From Deltaproteobacteria bacterium (GTDB lineage Bacteria > Desulfobacterota > Binatia > UBA9968), in NCBI GenBank assembly GCA_005878685.1, contig VBLN01000284.1:1959-8912 (forward strand): 6,954 nt of DNA, given 5' to 3'. The notes beneath the pieces are model-generated. The model made no database searches. It was given only the letters and a program-made list of their open reading frames with translations, and was not told the origin of the DNA. Positions 1 to 6,568 of the stretch are shown here, in pieces. Numbering within the stretch: position 1 is the stretch's first letter; each line of letters begins with the position of its first letter. The position numbers and the translations under genes were made by a program.

Positions 1-1350
1 CGCGGAGGATCGGGAGGCGTGTCGGTACGATCGGGAATCCGCCTTAGCGAGCGGAGAATTTCCTGCCCTCTCTTCGACAAAATTCATCACCCAGTCGATA
101 TTTTGAGTGAAGACGGACGTCGTCAGGCCGTACTCGACGGAGTTGGCGAACTTGAGAGCTTCTTCCAGGCTGTTCGCGCTGCTCACGGCCAGCACAGGGC
201 CAAAGATCTCCTCCCGAAAGATGCGCATGCTGGGAGAGACATCGTCGAAGATCGTTGGCTCGACGAAATAGCCGGTTCCAGCGTGTTGTGGCCTGTTGCC
301 GCCGATCACTAAGCGCGCCCCTTCGGTTTTGGCCACTTGAATATATTCGAGATCGGTTTTCCACTGTTTTTCATCCACGGCCGGCCCCATATCGACGCTT
401 TCGTCCAGGCCCGGCCCGATTTTTATCTTTCGGGCGAGCTCCACCAGCCGTTCGAGCAACCCATTCTTGACCGACGGCATGGCGATCACGCGTGAGGTCG
501 CCGTGCAGCGTTGGCCCGTGGAACCGAATGCTCCTCCGTGAATGGCGATCGCCGCTTTTTCGAGATCAGCGTCCGGCATCACAATGACCGCATTTTTCCC
601 TCCCATTTCGCATGTCACTTTCGCGCCTCGGGACGCCGCCTTGACGTAGAGCGCGCTGCCGATTTCATTCGAGCCGGTGAAGGACACCGCTCGAATCGCC
701 GGCGAGTTGACGATCGCTTCGCCGACGACGGAGCCGGAGCCTACGACCATGTTGAAGACGCCCTTTGGCAACCCGGCCTGCTCATAGATTTCTGCCAGCA
801 ACGACGCCGTCGCCGGAGTGAGTTCGGCCGGTTTGAAGACGATGGTGTTGCCAGCTACCAAGGCAGGCGCCGATTTCCACACCGGGATGGCCCAGGGGAA
901 ATTCCATGGCGAGATCAGGCCGACGACGCCGAGCGGGCGGCGAATCGTATACGTGAACGTGTCCCGAGCTTCAGACGGGACTGTCTTGCCATGCATGCGA
1001 AAGCCTTCGCCGGCGTAAAATTCCAGCAGCGAAATCCCTTTAAGCACTTCGCCTTTCGCTTCTTTGAGGATTTTACCCTCTTCGCGGGTCAACATGCGGG
1101 CAATTTCGTCGAGCCTCTGTCGGGCGATATCGGCTGCGCGCCAGATGACGCGCCCGCGCTCAGGACCAGGCGTTCTTTTCCACTCGGGGAACGCAGCCTG
1201 GGCCGCTTCAATGGCCCGCTGAACGTCTGCGGCCGTAGCGCTTGGAAACTCTGCCAGCACGTCGCTTGGGTCAGCAGGGTTGGTGTTGCGGACGAGCCGC
1301 TCCGACTTCGGGTGATACCATTGCCCGTTGACATAGGATCCTGTGTGCAT
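1..1350 (-). CDS. NAD(P)-dependent aldehyde dehydrogenase, alpha-ketoglutarate-semialdehyde type (3' end cut by window)
   Basis: This enzyme oxidises an aldehyde to the acid with NAD(P)+ in the cytosol. It reads open from ATG 1348-1350 to the left edge, 450 codons against roughly 480-490 usual for the family. Visible landmarks are SPWNFPW with oxyanion Asn150, FKPAE with cofactor-binding Lys173 and Glu176, FTGS at 224-227, EMGGKN with general-base Glu248, GQRCTATSR with nucleophile Cys282, and EEIFGPV near 380-386. The overall pattern (PERG, GE..KGI, YAGEG, STGQRCTATSR) resembles Bacillus YcbD/GucD-type 2-oxoglutarate-semialdehyde dehydrogenases from memory; substrate is inferred. GGGAGG lies 5 bases before ATG. 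It follows a cyclodeaminase-family gene by 29 bases, so the two are probably co-transcribed. Oddity: the last ~20 codons (positions 1-60) do not show the expected N..(A)..PFGG segment, which suggests sequence errors or frameshifts at the left end. Confidence 0.93.
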   Translation of the reverse strand, partial: MHTGSYVNGQWYHPKSERLVRNTNPADPSDVLAEFPSATAADVQRAIEAAQAAFPEWKRTPGPERGRVIWRAADIARQRLDEIARMLTREEGKILKEAKGEVLKGISLLEFYAGEGFRMHGKTVPSEARDTFTYTIRRPLGVVGLISPWNFPWAIPVWKSAPALVAGNTIVFKPAELTPATASLLAEIYEQAGLPKGVFNMVVGSGSVVGEAIVNSPAIRAVSFTGSNEIGSALYVKAASRGAKVTCEMGGKNAVIVMPDADLEKAAIAIHGGAFGSTGQRCTATSRVIAMPSVKNGLLERLVELARKIKIGPGLDESVDMGPAVDEKQWKTDLEYIQVAKTEGARLVIGGNRPQHAGTGYFVEPTIFDDVSPSMRIFREEIFGPVLAVSSANSLEEALKFANSVEYGLTTSVFTQNIDWVMNFVEERAGNSPLAKADSRSYRHASRSSA

Positions 1351-1379
1351 ACCCGCCTCCCAATGATTTGTTGGGTTTC

Positions 1380-2321
1380 TTAGACTTCGGCAATCTTCCG
1401 CGCCTTGATCTTTTTCCTTTTTACCTGTTCGAAAACATATCGGCCGACGGCAAGGTCTTCGTCGGCGATGCCGTTGGACTGAAAGAGGATTTTCTTGGGG
1501 CGATTTTCCGCCAATCCGCCCTGGATAGTCTTTTCCAGCGGGATGACGTCCTCCCATCGAATGATCCCCGCGCCGCAGGCGGCGATGAGATCGCCGCTGT
1601 CGCCTTGTGCCGTGGCGAGATCGTCCGTGACAATCAGATCCATCTTGCGGATAAGTTCGACTGAAACTTCGTGTTTCACCGGCTGGTTCGCTCCCATCGA
1701 GATCACCAAGACCTCGTCTTTGAGTCTGCTGCCGTAGGTCACGGCGGAAGAAGAATCCGTTGCGACGACCAAGATATCCGATTCGGCTTCAACCTCTTCG
1801 ATTGAGGCGGCTTCTTTCCATTCGACGCGAACGGATCTACTCATCTGGCGGATAAACTGGCCCCTTTTTTTTGGATCGCGTCCGAAGACCAGCACCTGTC
1901 GAATAGGAGAGGAGAGTGCAATCGCTTCCACTTGAAAAGTCGCCTGCCACCCTGGGCCGATCAGACCCATCGTCTCGGAGTTTAGCGGCGCCAGATATTT
2001 TGCAGCGACACCGCTGGCGGCGCCTGTGCGGAGGCTGCTCAGGTAGGCCATATTGACGATCGCTTGTATCGCGCCGGTCCGTCCGTTATAGAGAGTTATG
2101 GTGTTCGCCTCGCCGGCATAGGCCCGCAGGCAAATAAGATCCGAGCTTGTCTGCCACGCAGCCATGACGTTGAGTTGCTTCTCGCTGCCTTTCAACCTGC
2201 GTCTGGGCAGGCTTCTCACTTTTCCGGCCGCTCGCTCTCGAAACATATCTTCTACGAGCTTGACGGCTTGCGGCATGTCGATGACTTTTCGGGTGATTTT
2301 TTCGTTGATGATTAAAGCCAT
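1380..2321 (-). CDS. Ornithine cyclodeaminase/mu-crystallin family oxidoreductase
   Basis: A 313-residue cytosolic protein of the usual family length (about 310-350). It has the N-terminal family domain with RTGAASGVAAKYLA at 99-112, then a Rossmann-like NAD(P) site GPGWQA at 122-127, the ISMGANQPVKHEV segment at 207-219, and the C-terminal LFQSNGIADEDLAVG at 279-293. Members include ornithine cyclodeaminase, alanine dehydrogenase, ketimine reductase and delta1-pyrroline-2-carboxylate reductase. The position corresponding to the catalytic Asp of true ornithine cyclodeaminase (GGDxPGK) is Asn212 here, and the usual Lys of the (L)KAY region is Arg66, so I favour a dehydrogenase/reductase or imine-forming role over ornithine cyclodeamination. 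Start ATG 2319-2321 is preceded by AGGGAGA at close spacing. The downstream aldehyde dehydrogenase, 29 bases away, suggests a shared amino- or imino-acid catabolic pathway. Specific substrate is unknown. Confidence 0.92.
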   Translation of the reverse strand: MALIINEKITRKVIDMPQAVKLVEDMFRERAAGKVRSLPRRRLKGSEKQLNVMAAWQTSSDLICLRAYAGEANTITLYNGRTGAIQAIVNMAYLSSLRTGAASGVAAKYLAPLNSETMGLIGPGWQATFQVEAIALSSPIRQVLVFGRDPKKRGQFIRQMSRSVRVEWKEAASIEEVEAESDILVVATDSSSAVTYGSRLKDEVLVISMGANQPVKHEVSVELIRKMDLIVTDDLATAQGDSGDLIAACGAGIIRWEDVIPLEKTIQGGLAENRPKKILFQSNGIADEDLAVGRYVFEQVKRKKIKARKIAEV

Positions 2322-2390
2322 ACTTTCTCCCTAATACAGCGATTCCGGCCGAAAAGGCAACAAGCCGGGCCATATCTCAATGAAAGACTC

Positions 2391-2419
2391 TTGACGCGGG
2401 TAAAAAACCATTTCAAAAT
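2391..2419 (+). promoter_or_regulatory. Candidate sigma70-type promoter for the SH3-domain gene
   Basis: TTGACG (2391-2396), a 17-base spacer, then CAAAAT (2414-2419). The -35 matches consensus at five of six positions and the -10 at four of six. It would start transcription near 2426, giving a short leader that contains the GAGGA ribosome site at 2430-2434. It lies in the 119-base divergent region 2322-2440. On the opposite strand, for the cyclodeaminase gene, I see only a weak TTGCCT/TATTAG pair. Confidence 0.45.
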
Positions 2420-2440
2420 GCCTCTATTCGAGGAACCCCT

Positions 2441-3058
2441 ATGGAAGAAAAGATCCCAAGAAACTGGCTTTATATCATCGTTGCGCTGTTGTTGACCATT
2501 GCCGCGGTGCTTGTGGGAAAAAGCATACTATCGTCCAAGGGCGACTCGGGCGGCTCGACTCTGGCGCTTGAGGAAAAGAACCGGGAATTGCAGGAGCGGA
2601 ATAAGCAGATTCAAGACCTGGACAATCGCATGGCGCAGCTGCAGAAAAATTTCGAGGAGAGTTCTAAAAGGATAGAGGAGCTGCAGGCGAAGCTTGACGA
2701 CGCAACTAAAGCCCTCTCCGCCACAGGACAGCAATTAAGAGCCACAAGACAGGAAACGGAACGGCTGGGCTCGAGCCGACGGCCGTCAGGCGGAGGAGCT
2801 GCCCCCAGACCGATCGAGCCTGCTCCTTCAGTCACTGCTCGGCGTCCGGCGGACCCGGGAACCTACGAAGTGATTCGGGCGACGCCGGTTTTTGAAGAGC
2901 CGTCGGAATCCGGTAGAAAGGTTTCCACCATCAACAAAGGAACCAGGGTAAACGTGGTGCGATCTGCTGGGGATTGGCTTGAAGTTCGCTCCAAGCACGG
3001 CAATCCCCCAGGGTATATCCGCCGGGATGACGCCATGTTCATAGAAAAGACAAATTAG
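2441..3058 (+). CDS. Membrane-anchored coiled-coil protein with C-terminal bacterial SH3 domain
   Basis: A 205-residue protein I do not recognise as a named family. It has a short N-terminal cytoplasmic tail with charged residues, one hydrophobic membrane segment at about 9-29, a Gln/Glu/Lys-rich heptad-like coiled coil at about 42-110, a Pro/Arg/Ala-rich linker at 111-138, and a C-terminal SH3-like domain at about 141-203 (TYEVIRATPVFEEPS, then TRVNVV, DWLEVR and GYIRRDD, typical of the bacterial SH3 fold). The likely topology is N-in, with coiled coil and SH3 domain in the periplasm, where such domains often bind peptidoglycan or partner proteins; binding is inference. GAGGA sits 6 bases before ATG 2441 and a candidate promoter lies upstream. 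It is divergent from the cyclodeaminase operon and separated by 186 bases from the following MFS gene, so it may be a single-gene unit. Confidence 0.85.
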   Translation: MEEKIPRNWLYIIVALLLTIAAVLVGKSILSSKGDSGGSTLALEEKNRELQERNKQIQDLDNRMAQLQKNFEESSKRIEELQAKLDDATKALSATGQQLRATRQETERLGSSRRPSGGGAAPRPIEPAPSVTARRPADPGTYEVIRATPVFEEPSESGRKVSTINKGTRVNVVRSAGDWLEVRSKHGNPPGYIRRDDAMFIEKTN

Positions 3059-3244
3059 CACGAAGTGGACATCGCGGCGCTCTCTTTCTCGCTCTCCAGC
3101 GCTCAACCACCCTTCGTTCCGTCATTGCCTTTTCTCAATCTTTCGGGTGAAAAATATTCCAGAAGTGCCTTCTAGAAACTCGCGCCCGACCCTGATAATA
3201 GTTAGTGGCCGTTCAGAACGCCCGCGGCTCGAGGCAATGATCTT

Positions 3245-4504
3245 TTGGAAGAACCCCTAACCCCTCCTCTTGAAGTCGGAGCCGCAATCGAGGAGTCCCC
3301 GGCCCGCTTCAGATTTCAAACCTTCTCTTCTCTCCGCTATGCGGATTACCGATATCTTTGGACCGGCACACTCTTGATGAGCGCGGGCCAATGGATTCAG
3401 CAAGTGACCTTAGGATGGCTGCTCTACGACCTTACAAACTCTTCCGTGTTGCTCGGAGCGCTTAATGGCCTGCGCGCCCTGCCCTTCTTGATTTTTGGCC
3501 CCATCGCGGGCGTGGCGGCCGATCGCATGGACCGGCGCGGGCTGCTGCTGAGCAACCAGTATGTTTTGCTTCTTACCACGTTGGGCATGGGAGGACTCGT
3601 GGCCTCAGGATGGCTTGAAGTGTGGCATCTCTTCTTGTTCACGTTCATCACCGGAATCGCCTGGTCCTTTAGCGATCCGGCGCGGCAGAGCCTCGTTCCC
3701 AATGTAGTCCCCAAAGAGGATCTGATGAATGCGGTCGCGCTTCACTCGAGCGGATTTAATCTCATGAAAGTTGTCGGTCCTTCCGTGGGAGGGCTGCTGA
3801 TTGCTTGGTTTGGCGCAGCCGATAACTTCTTCGTCCAAAGCGCCGCCTACCTGGGCGTGTTGGTCACGATCTATCTGATGCATGTTCCTCCCACGCCTGC
3901 CATGTCCGCGAATCTCAGGGAGGGGCTCTCGTATGTGTGGGCCAGCCCCATCGTGTTGGCACTGATGATCACCGCGTTAGTTCCACGAATCTTTGCAGTG
4001 CCGTATCAGACTCTGATGCCTGTTTTCCAAAAGGATGTGCTCGGGGTAGGTCCTGAAGGCCTGGGTATGATGTTGGCTGCGCCTGGAGTGGGAGCAGTGC
4101 TGAGCACGTTAATGCTAGCTTCCGTCGCCCATACTCTTCGGCGCAAGGGGTTATTGTTGCTCGGAGGGTTGATCTTGCTCGGGATATTTCTCATTCTGTT
4201 CTCTCAGGCCACCTCATTTTGGCCGGCTATTGGGCTGCTCGTAGGGGTCGGCGCGTGCCAGGTGCTGTTCATGGCTACGACCAACACCATGCTGCAGTTG
4301 ATCGTGCCGGATGCGCTACGTGGTCGCGTGATGAGTATTTATATGTTAGACAGAGGCTTAATGCCGGTCGGAGCCTTGATGGCTGGAGTGACGGCGCACT
4401 TTATCGGCGCGCCGGCGACCGTTTGGATGATGGGATCGGTGGTGATCTTACTGGCTGTGGTTGTGGCTTGGCGAGTGCCGTTGCTTCGCGAGATCGAAAC
4501 TTAA
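3245..4504 (+). CDS. MFS exporter, MFS_3/EntS-like (DHA3-type)
   Basis: A 419-residue inner-membrane transporter with about 12 hydrophobic segments, the family's normal size. A cytoplasmic N-tail (1-35) precedes the first segment near 38-58. The MFS motif A loop reads GVAADRMDRRG at 89-99, SDPARQSLVPN at 143-153 and PDALRGRVMSIYML at 355-368 are characteristic of the MFS_3 group that includes enterobactin exporter EntS; such proteins export small molecules by proton antiport. The substrate here cannot be inferred. The start is TTG 3245: a stop in frame at 3203-3205 allows no earlier ATG or GTG, the first in-frame ATG (residue 45) would cut into the first membrane segment, and GAGG at 3231-3234 is 10 bases upstream. 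ATG 3237 is out of frame and stops after seven codons. A methyltransferase gene follows after 23 bases and is probably in the same operon. Confidence 0.92.
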   Translation: MEEPLTPPLEVGAAIEESPARFRFQTFSSLRYADYRYLWTGTLLMSAGQWIQQVTLGWLLYDLTNSSVLLGALNGLRALPFLIFGPIAGVAADRMDRRGLLLSNQYVLLLTTLGMGGLVASGWLEVWHLFLFTFITGIAWSFSDPARQSLVPNVVPKEDLMNAVALHSSGFNLMKVVGPSVGGLLIAWFGAADNFFVQSAAYLGVLVTIYLMHVPPTPAMSANLREGLSYVWASPIVLALMITALVPRIFAVPYQTLMPVFQKDVLGVGPEGLGMMLAAPGVGAVLSTLMLASVAHTLRRKGLLLLGGLILLGIFLILFSQATSFWPAIGLLVGVGACQVLFMATTNTMLQLIVPDALRGRVMSIYMLDRGLMPVGALMAGVTAHFIGAPATVWMMGSVVILLAVVVAWRVPLLREIET

Positions 4505-4527
4505 GGAACTTCAAAGGAGATTCACAT

Positions 4528-5256
4528 ATGAAGAAGGTGTTTGATGTACGCATGACTTTAGCTTTTCTGATGTTGCTCATACCGTATATCGCGAGTGATA
4601 TTGCCCGGGCGCAAGATTACAAGGCGATTCTCGCCAATCCAGAGCGGCCCGCGAATGAAAAGTCACTCGATGCCATCCGCAAGCCTGAAGAGATGCTCAG
4701 GTTCTACGGGGTGAAGCCGGGCGACAAGGTTGCCGATCTCATGGCCAGCAGGGGCTACTACACCGCTATCCTCTCTCAGGTCGTCGGCGACAAAGGTGTA
4801 GTTTACTCTGCGAGCCCGACTGTGCGCGACGAGACGCGGGAGCGTTTCAAAAACCCTCTCTATGCTAACGTCAAGCTGATTGAGGGCAACATGGGAACGG
4901 TCGCTTTGCCTACAGACGGATCGCTCGACTTCGTTCTCATCAACCTCGACTATCACGAGGTGGATCCGGCCGATCGAGCCGGGATGAATAAGAGGGTCTT
5001 TGCTGCGCTCAAGCCCGGCGGAGTTTACGGCGTCGTGGACCACTCTTCTCAAGACGGAGCCGGAGACTCGGTCAGGAAGACTCTCCACCGCATAGAGAAG
5101 CCGCTGGTCGTCAAAGAAGTAACTGGTGCAGGCTTTACGCTCGCAAAAGAAGGAGAGATGCTCAGGAACCCGGACGACCCGCGCACGGAGAGCAGTTTGA
5201 AGGAGCAGCGCGGCAAGAGTGACCGCTTCGTACTGCGATTCGAGAAACCGAAATAG
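4528..5256 (+). CDS. Exported predicted SAM-dependent methyltransferase (COG4798-like)
   Basis: A 242-residue protein. Residues 1-29 look like a Sec signal peptide: MKK, a hydrophobic run LAFLMLLIPYIA, then cleavage near ARA-Q. The mature part has a class I methyltransferase layout: KVADLMASRGYYT (68-79, motif I region with Asp70), LDFVLINLDYHEV (133-145) and AALKPGGVYGVVDHS (159-173), followed by RGKSDRFVLRF near the end. This resembles the predicted-methyltransferase family COG4798, whose biochemical role is not established as far as I know. The glycine-rich loop is atypical (ASRG rather than GxGxG). ATG 4528 is chosen because AAAGGAG at 4513-4519 is 8 bases upstream and a signal peptide follows; the open frame reaching back to 4219 is overlap with the MFS gene. 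It lies 23 bases after the MFS stop and ends 6 bases before the convergent PEBP gene. Confidence 0.88.
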   Translation: MKKVFDVRMTLAFLMLLIPYIASDIARAQDYKAILANPERPANEKSLDAIRKPEEMLRFYGVKPGDKVADLMASRGYYTAILSQVVGDKGVVYSASPTVRDETRERFKNPLYANVKLIEGNMGTVALPTDGSLDFVLINLDYHEVDPADRAGMNKRVFAALKPGGVYGVVDHSSQDGAGDSVRKTLHRIEKPLVVKEVTGAGFTLAKEGEMLRNPDDPRTESSLKEQRGKSDRFVLRFEKPK

Positions 5257-5257
5257 A

Positions 5258-5293
5258 CGGTACTATCGTTTGTACCGGCCCATGAGCTGGGCC
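5258..5293. terminator. Two adjacent hairpins at a convergent gene junction
   Basis: CGGTAC (5258-5263), an 8-base loop, and GTACCG (5272-5277) form a perfect 6-bp stem in the junction between the methyltransferase and PEBP genes. It is followed by GGCCCA (5277-5282), loop TGAGC, and TGGGCC (5288-5293), another perfect 6-bp stem inside the PEBP 3' end. The genes are only 6 bases apart, so a bidirectional terminator is plausible, but neither strand has a T-run after the stems. Confidence 0.28.
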
Positions 5294-5811
5294 TCGGCCA
5301 CGATGTGACCTTTCATGGCATCGAGAAGTTGTTGCTTTGTTGCGCGCGGTTTCAGATTGGTCTGCGCATCCAAAGCATAGAGTTTGAAGAAGTAGCGGTG
5401 GGCCGCTCCTGGGGGCGGGCACGGCCCGCCGTAGCCGACCTTCCTAAAGTCATTTACTCCCTGCTTTCCTCCGTTAGGTACCGTCTCAGTCGTAGCAACG
5501 CCCTCGCCAAATTCCTTCGTCTCCGGCGGTAGATCGTAGATCACCCAGTGGACCCACGTGCCTCCGGGTGCATCCGGGTCATCAGCGATGAGGGCAAAGG
5601 CCTTTGTGGCTGCGGGTATATTCTCCCATCTTAGCGGAGGCGAGACGTCGTTGCCGTCGCAACTATATTGTCGCGGAATCTCCCCGCCATTCTGAAACGC
5701 AGAACTCCTGAGCTCCATAGAGCTATCTCCTTTAATCTCCGCTCCCGAGGTAGGCCTAATTAAAATGATAGCCAAAAAGATAACGCCGGCAACAGTTAAG
5801 AATGCTCGCAT
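5263..5811 (-). CDS. YbhB/YbcL family Raf-kinase-inhibitor-like (PEBP) protein with signal peptide
   Basis: A 182-residue phosphatidylethanolamine-binding-protein-fold protein. Residues 1-24 are a signal peptide (MRAFLTVAGVIFLAIILIR, cleavage near SGA-E). The mature part has the family's ligand-pocket motifs DPDAPGGTWVHWV (78-90) and YGGPCPPPGAAHRYFF (127-142). Bacterial members are small, widely distributed and of poorly known function; a ligand or kinase target cannot be inferred. The start ATG 5809-5811 has GGGAG 7 bases upstream. A second ATG at 5716-5718 (Met32) has a stronger AAGGAG 8 bases upstream and would give a 151-residue form without the signal peptide, the size of cytosolic YbhB. 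It lies 69 bases downstream of the rhodanese gene on the same strand and converges on the methyltransferase gene. Family assignment is firm; which start dominates is open. Confidence 0.93.
   Translation of the reverse strand: MRAFLTVAGVIFLAIILIRPTSGAEIKGDSSMELRSSAFQNGGEIPRQYSCDGNDVSPPLRWENIPAATKAFALIADDPDAPGGTWVHWVIYDLPPETKEFGEGVATTETVPNGGKQGVNDFRKVGYGGPCPPPGAAHRYFFKLYALDAQTNLKPRATKQQLLDAMKGHIVAEAQLMGRYKR
5719..5732 (-). promoter_or_regulatory. Strong internal ribosome binding site before Met32 of the PEBP gene
   Basis: Read on the minus strand, AAAGGAGATAGCTCT immediately precedes an in-frame ATG (5716-5718), with AAGGAG at 5732-5727 and an 8-base gap. It is a better Shine-Dalgarno match than the one before the outer start. 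A cytosolic product beginning MELRSSAF would keep the whole PEBP domain. Confidence 0.55.
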
Positions 5812-5880
5812 TTGTTCACTCCCAGTGGTTGGCGCCCATGATCTGGCTGGTTATCTCGAGCTTGTTCTAGGTGGCAAGCC

Positions 5881-6516
5881 TCACTTTTTCTCCCACGGCT
5901 TTTCGATCGGCAGGTCTACACGGTCGCCCCACTCTTTCCATGAGCCGATGTAATTGCGGACTTTGGAAAAGCCGAGCAATCTAAGAGCGAGATAAGAATG
6001 CGCGGCTCGGTATCCTCCCTGGCAGTAAGAAATAACCTCTTTGTCAGGGCTGACGCCGAGTTTTTCATACATCGCCTTGAGCTCTGCGGCGGACTTGAAT
6101 CTGCCGTTTTTGTCCAGGTTCTGCGTCCATTCGAGATGCACGGCACCGGGAATAGCCCCGCCTCGCGCCGCCCTAATGTTCCGCCCCATGTACTCATCCT
6201 CGCTGCGGGTATCGAGGATGGAGATTTTGTTTTCACCGAGAGAGTGCAGCACGTCATCGACCGTGGCCAGCACCTCCCGTCTCTCCCGTATTTTGAATTG
6301 AGCCGCCTTCGGCGGTGCCGCCTCGGTGGTGATAGGCAGCTGAGCTTGCCTCCATGCTTGGATCCCCCCATCAAGGAGACGCACGTTTGGATGACCGAAA
6401 TATTCCAAGAACCAGAGGCCGCGAGCGGCTCGCATGCCGGAGTTTTCCTCGTAGAAGATCACCTCTTTCTCCTGGCTAACGCCGCGCAGCTCGAGGAGAT
6501 GGTGAATCATGAACAT
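5881..6516 (-). CDS. Tandem-domain rhodanese (thiosulfate/3-mercaptopyruvate-type sulfurtransferase), 5' end disrupted
   Basis: The intact open frame from ATG 6514-6516 encodes 211 residues. Residues 1-60 are the rest of an inactive N-terminal rhodanese domain (EVIFYEENSGMRAARG at 19-33, VRLLDGGIQAW at 45-55). Residues 80-211 are the catalytic domain, with ILDTRSEDEY (100-109), GAIPGAVHLEW (120-130) and the active loop C165-QGGY-R170, matching the CxxGxR rhodanese loop that carries the persulfide cysteine. Such enzymes move sulfur from thiosulfate or mercaptopyruvate to an acceptor, usually in the cytosol. Homology continues upstream of this ATG in the same frame to about 6597 (HICGAVHFDLFGLSL and so on) with no ATG, GTG or TTG, then stops at 6628-6630; the natural N-terminus lies in another frame (6596-6682). 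The gene is therefore probably frameshifted, or the sequence contains an error. PEBP follows 69 bases downstream. Confidence 0.85.
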   Translation of the reverse strand: MFMIHHLLELRGVSQEKEVIFYEENSGMRAARGLWFLEYFGHPNVRLLDGGIQAWRQAQLPITTEAAPPKAAQFKIRERREVLATVDDVLHSLGENKISILDTRSEDEYMGRNIRAARGGAIPGAVHLEWTQNLDKNGRFKSAAELKAMYEKLGVSPDKEVISYCQGGYRAAHSYLALRLLGFSKVRNYIGSWKEWGDRVDLPIEKPWEKK

Positions 6517-6568
6517 GAAAGCCTTGAGGGGGGCGGGACTCGTGTCAACGAGGCTGAGACCAAAGAGA

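Noticed and set aside
511..1383. Open frame of 290 codons on the plus strand
   Set aside because: It is antisense to the aldehyde dehydrogenase, whose family motifs are unmistakable on the minus strand; the plus translation is Arg-rich and shows no domain.
2345..2368. CCGGC...GCCGG inverted repeat in the divergent region
   Set aside because: Only five paired bases with a 14-base loop; expected often by chance in GC-rich DNA.
3061..3120. Possible terminator after the SH3 gene (CGAAGTGG and CCACCCTTCG, with inner GCGCT/AGCGC)
   Set aside because: The stem needs a two-base bulge, the inner loop is long, and no T-run follows.
3194..3199. GATAAT as a -10 element for the MFS gene
   Set aside because: The sequence 17 bases upstream (TCTAGA) is not a -35 element, so the evidence is a single hexamer.
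3237..3260. ATG at 3237 as the start before the MFS gene
   Set aside because: It is out of frame with the transporter, stops after seven codons, and is only two bases from the GAGG site.
4219..4527. In-frame extension of the methyltransferase gene back to ATG 4219
   Set aside because: It overlaps the conserved 3' part of the MFS gene in another frame, has no matching homology, and would bury the signal peptide; ATG 4528 has a strong ribosome site.
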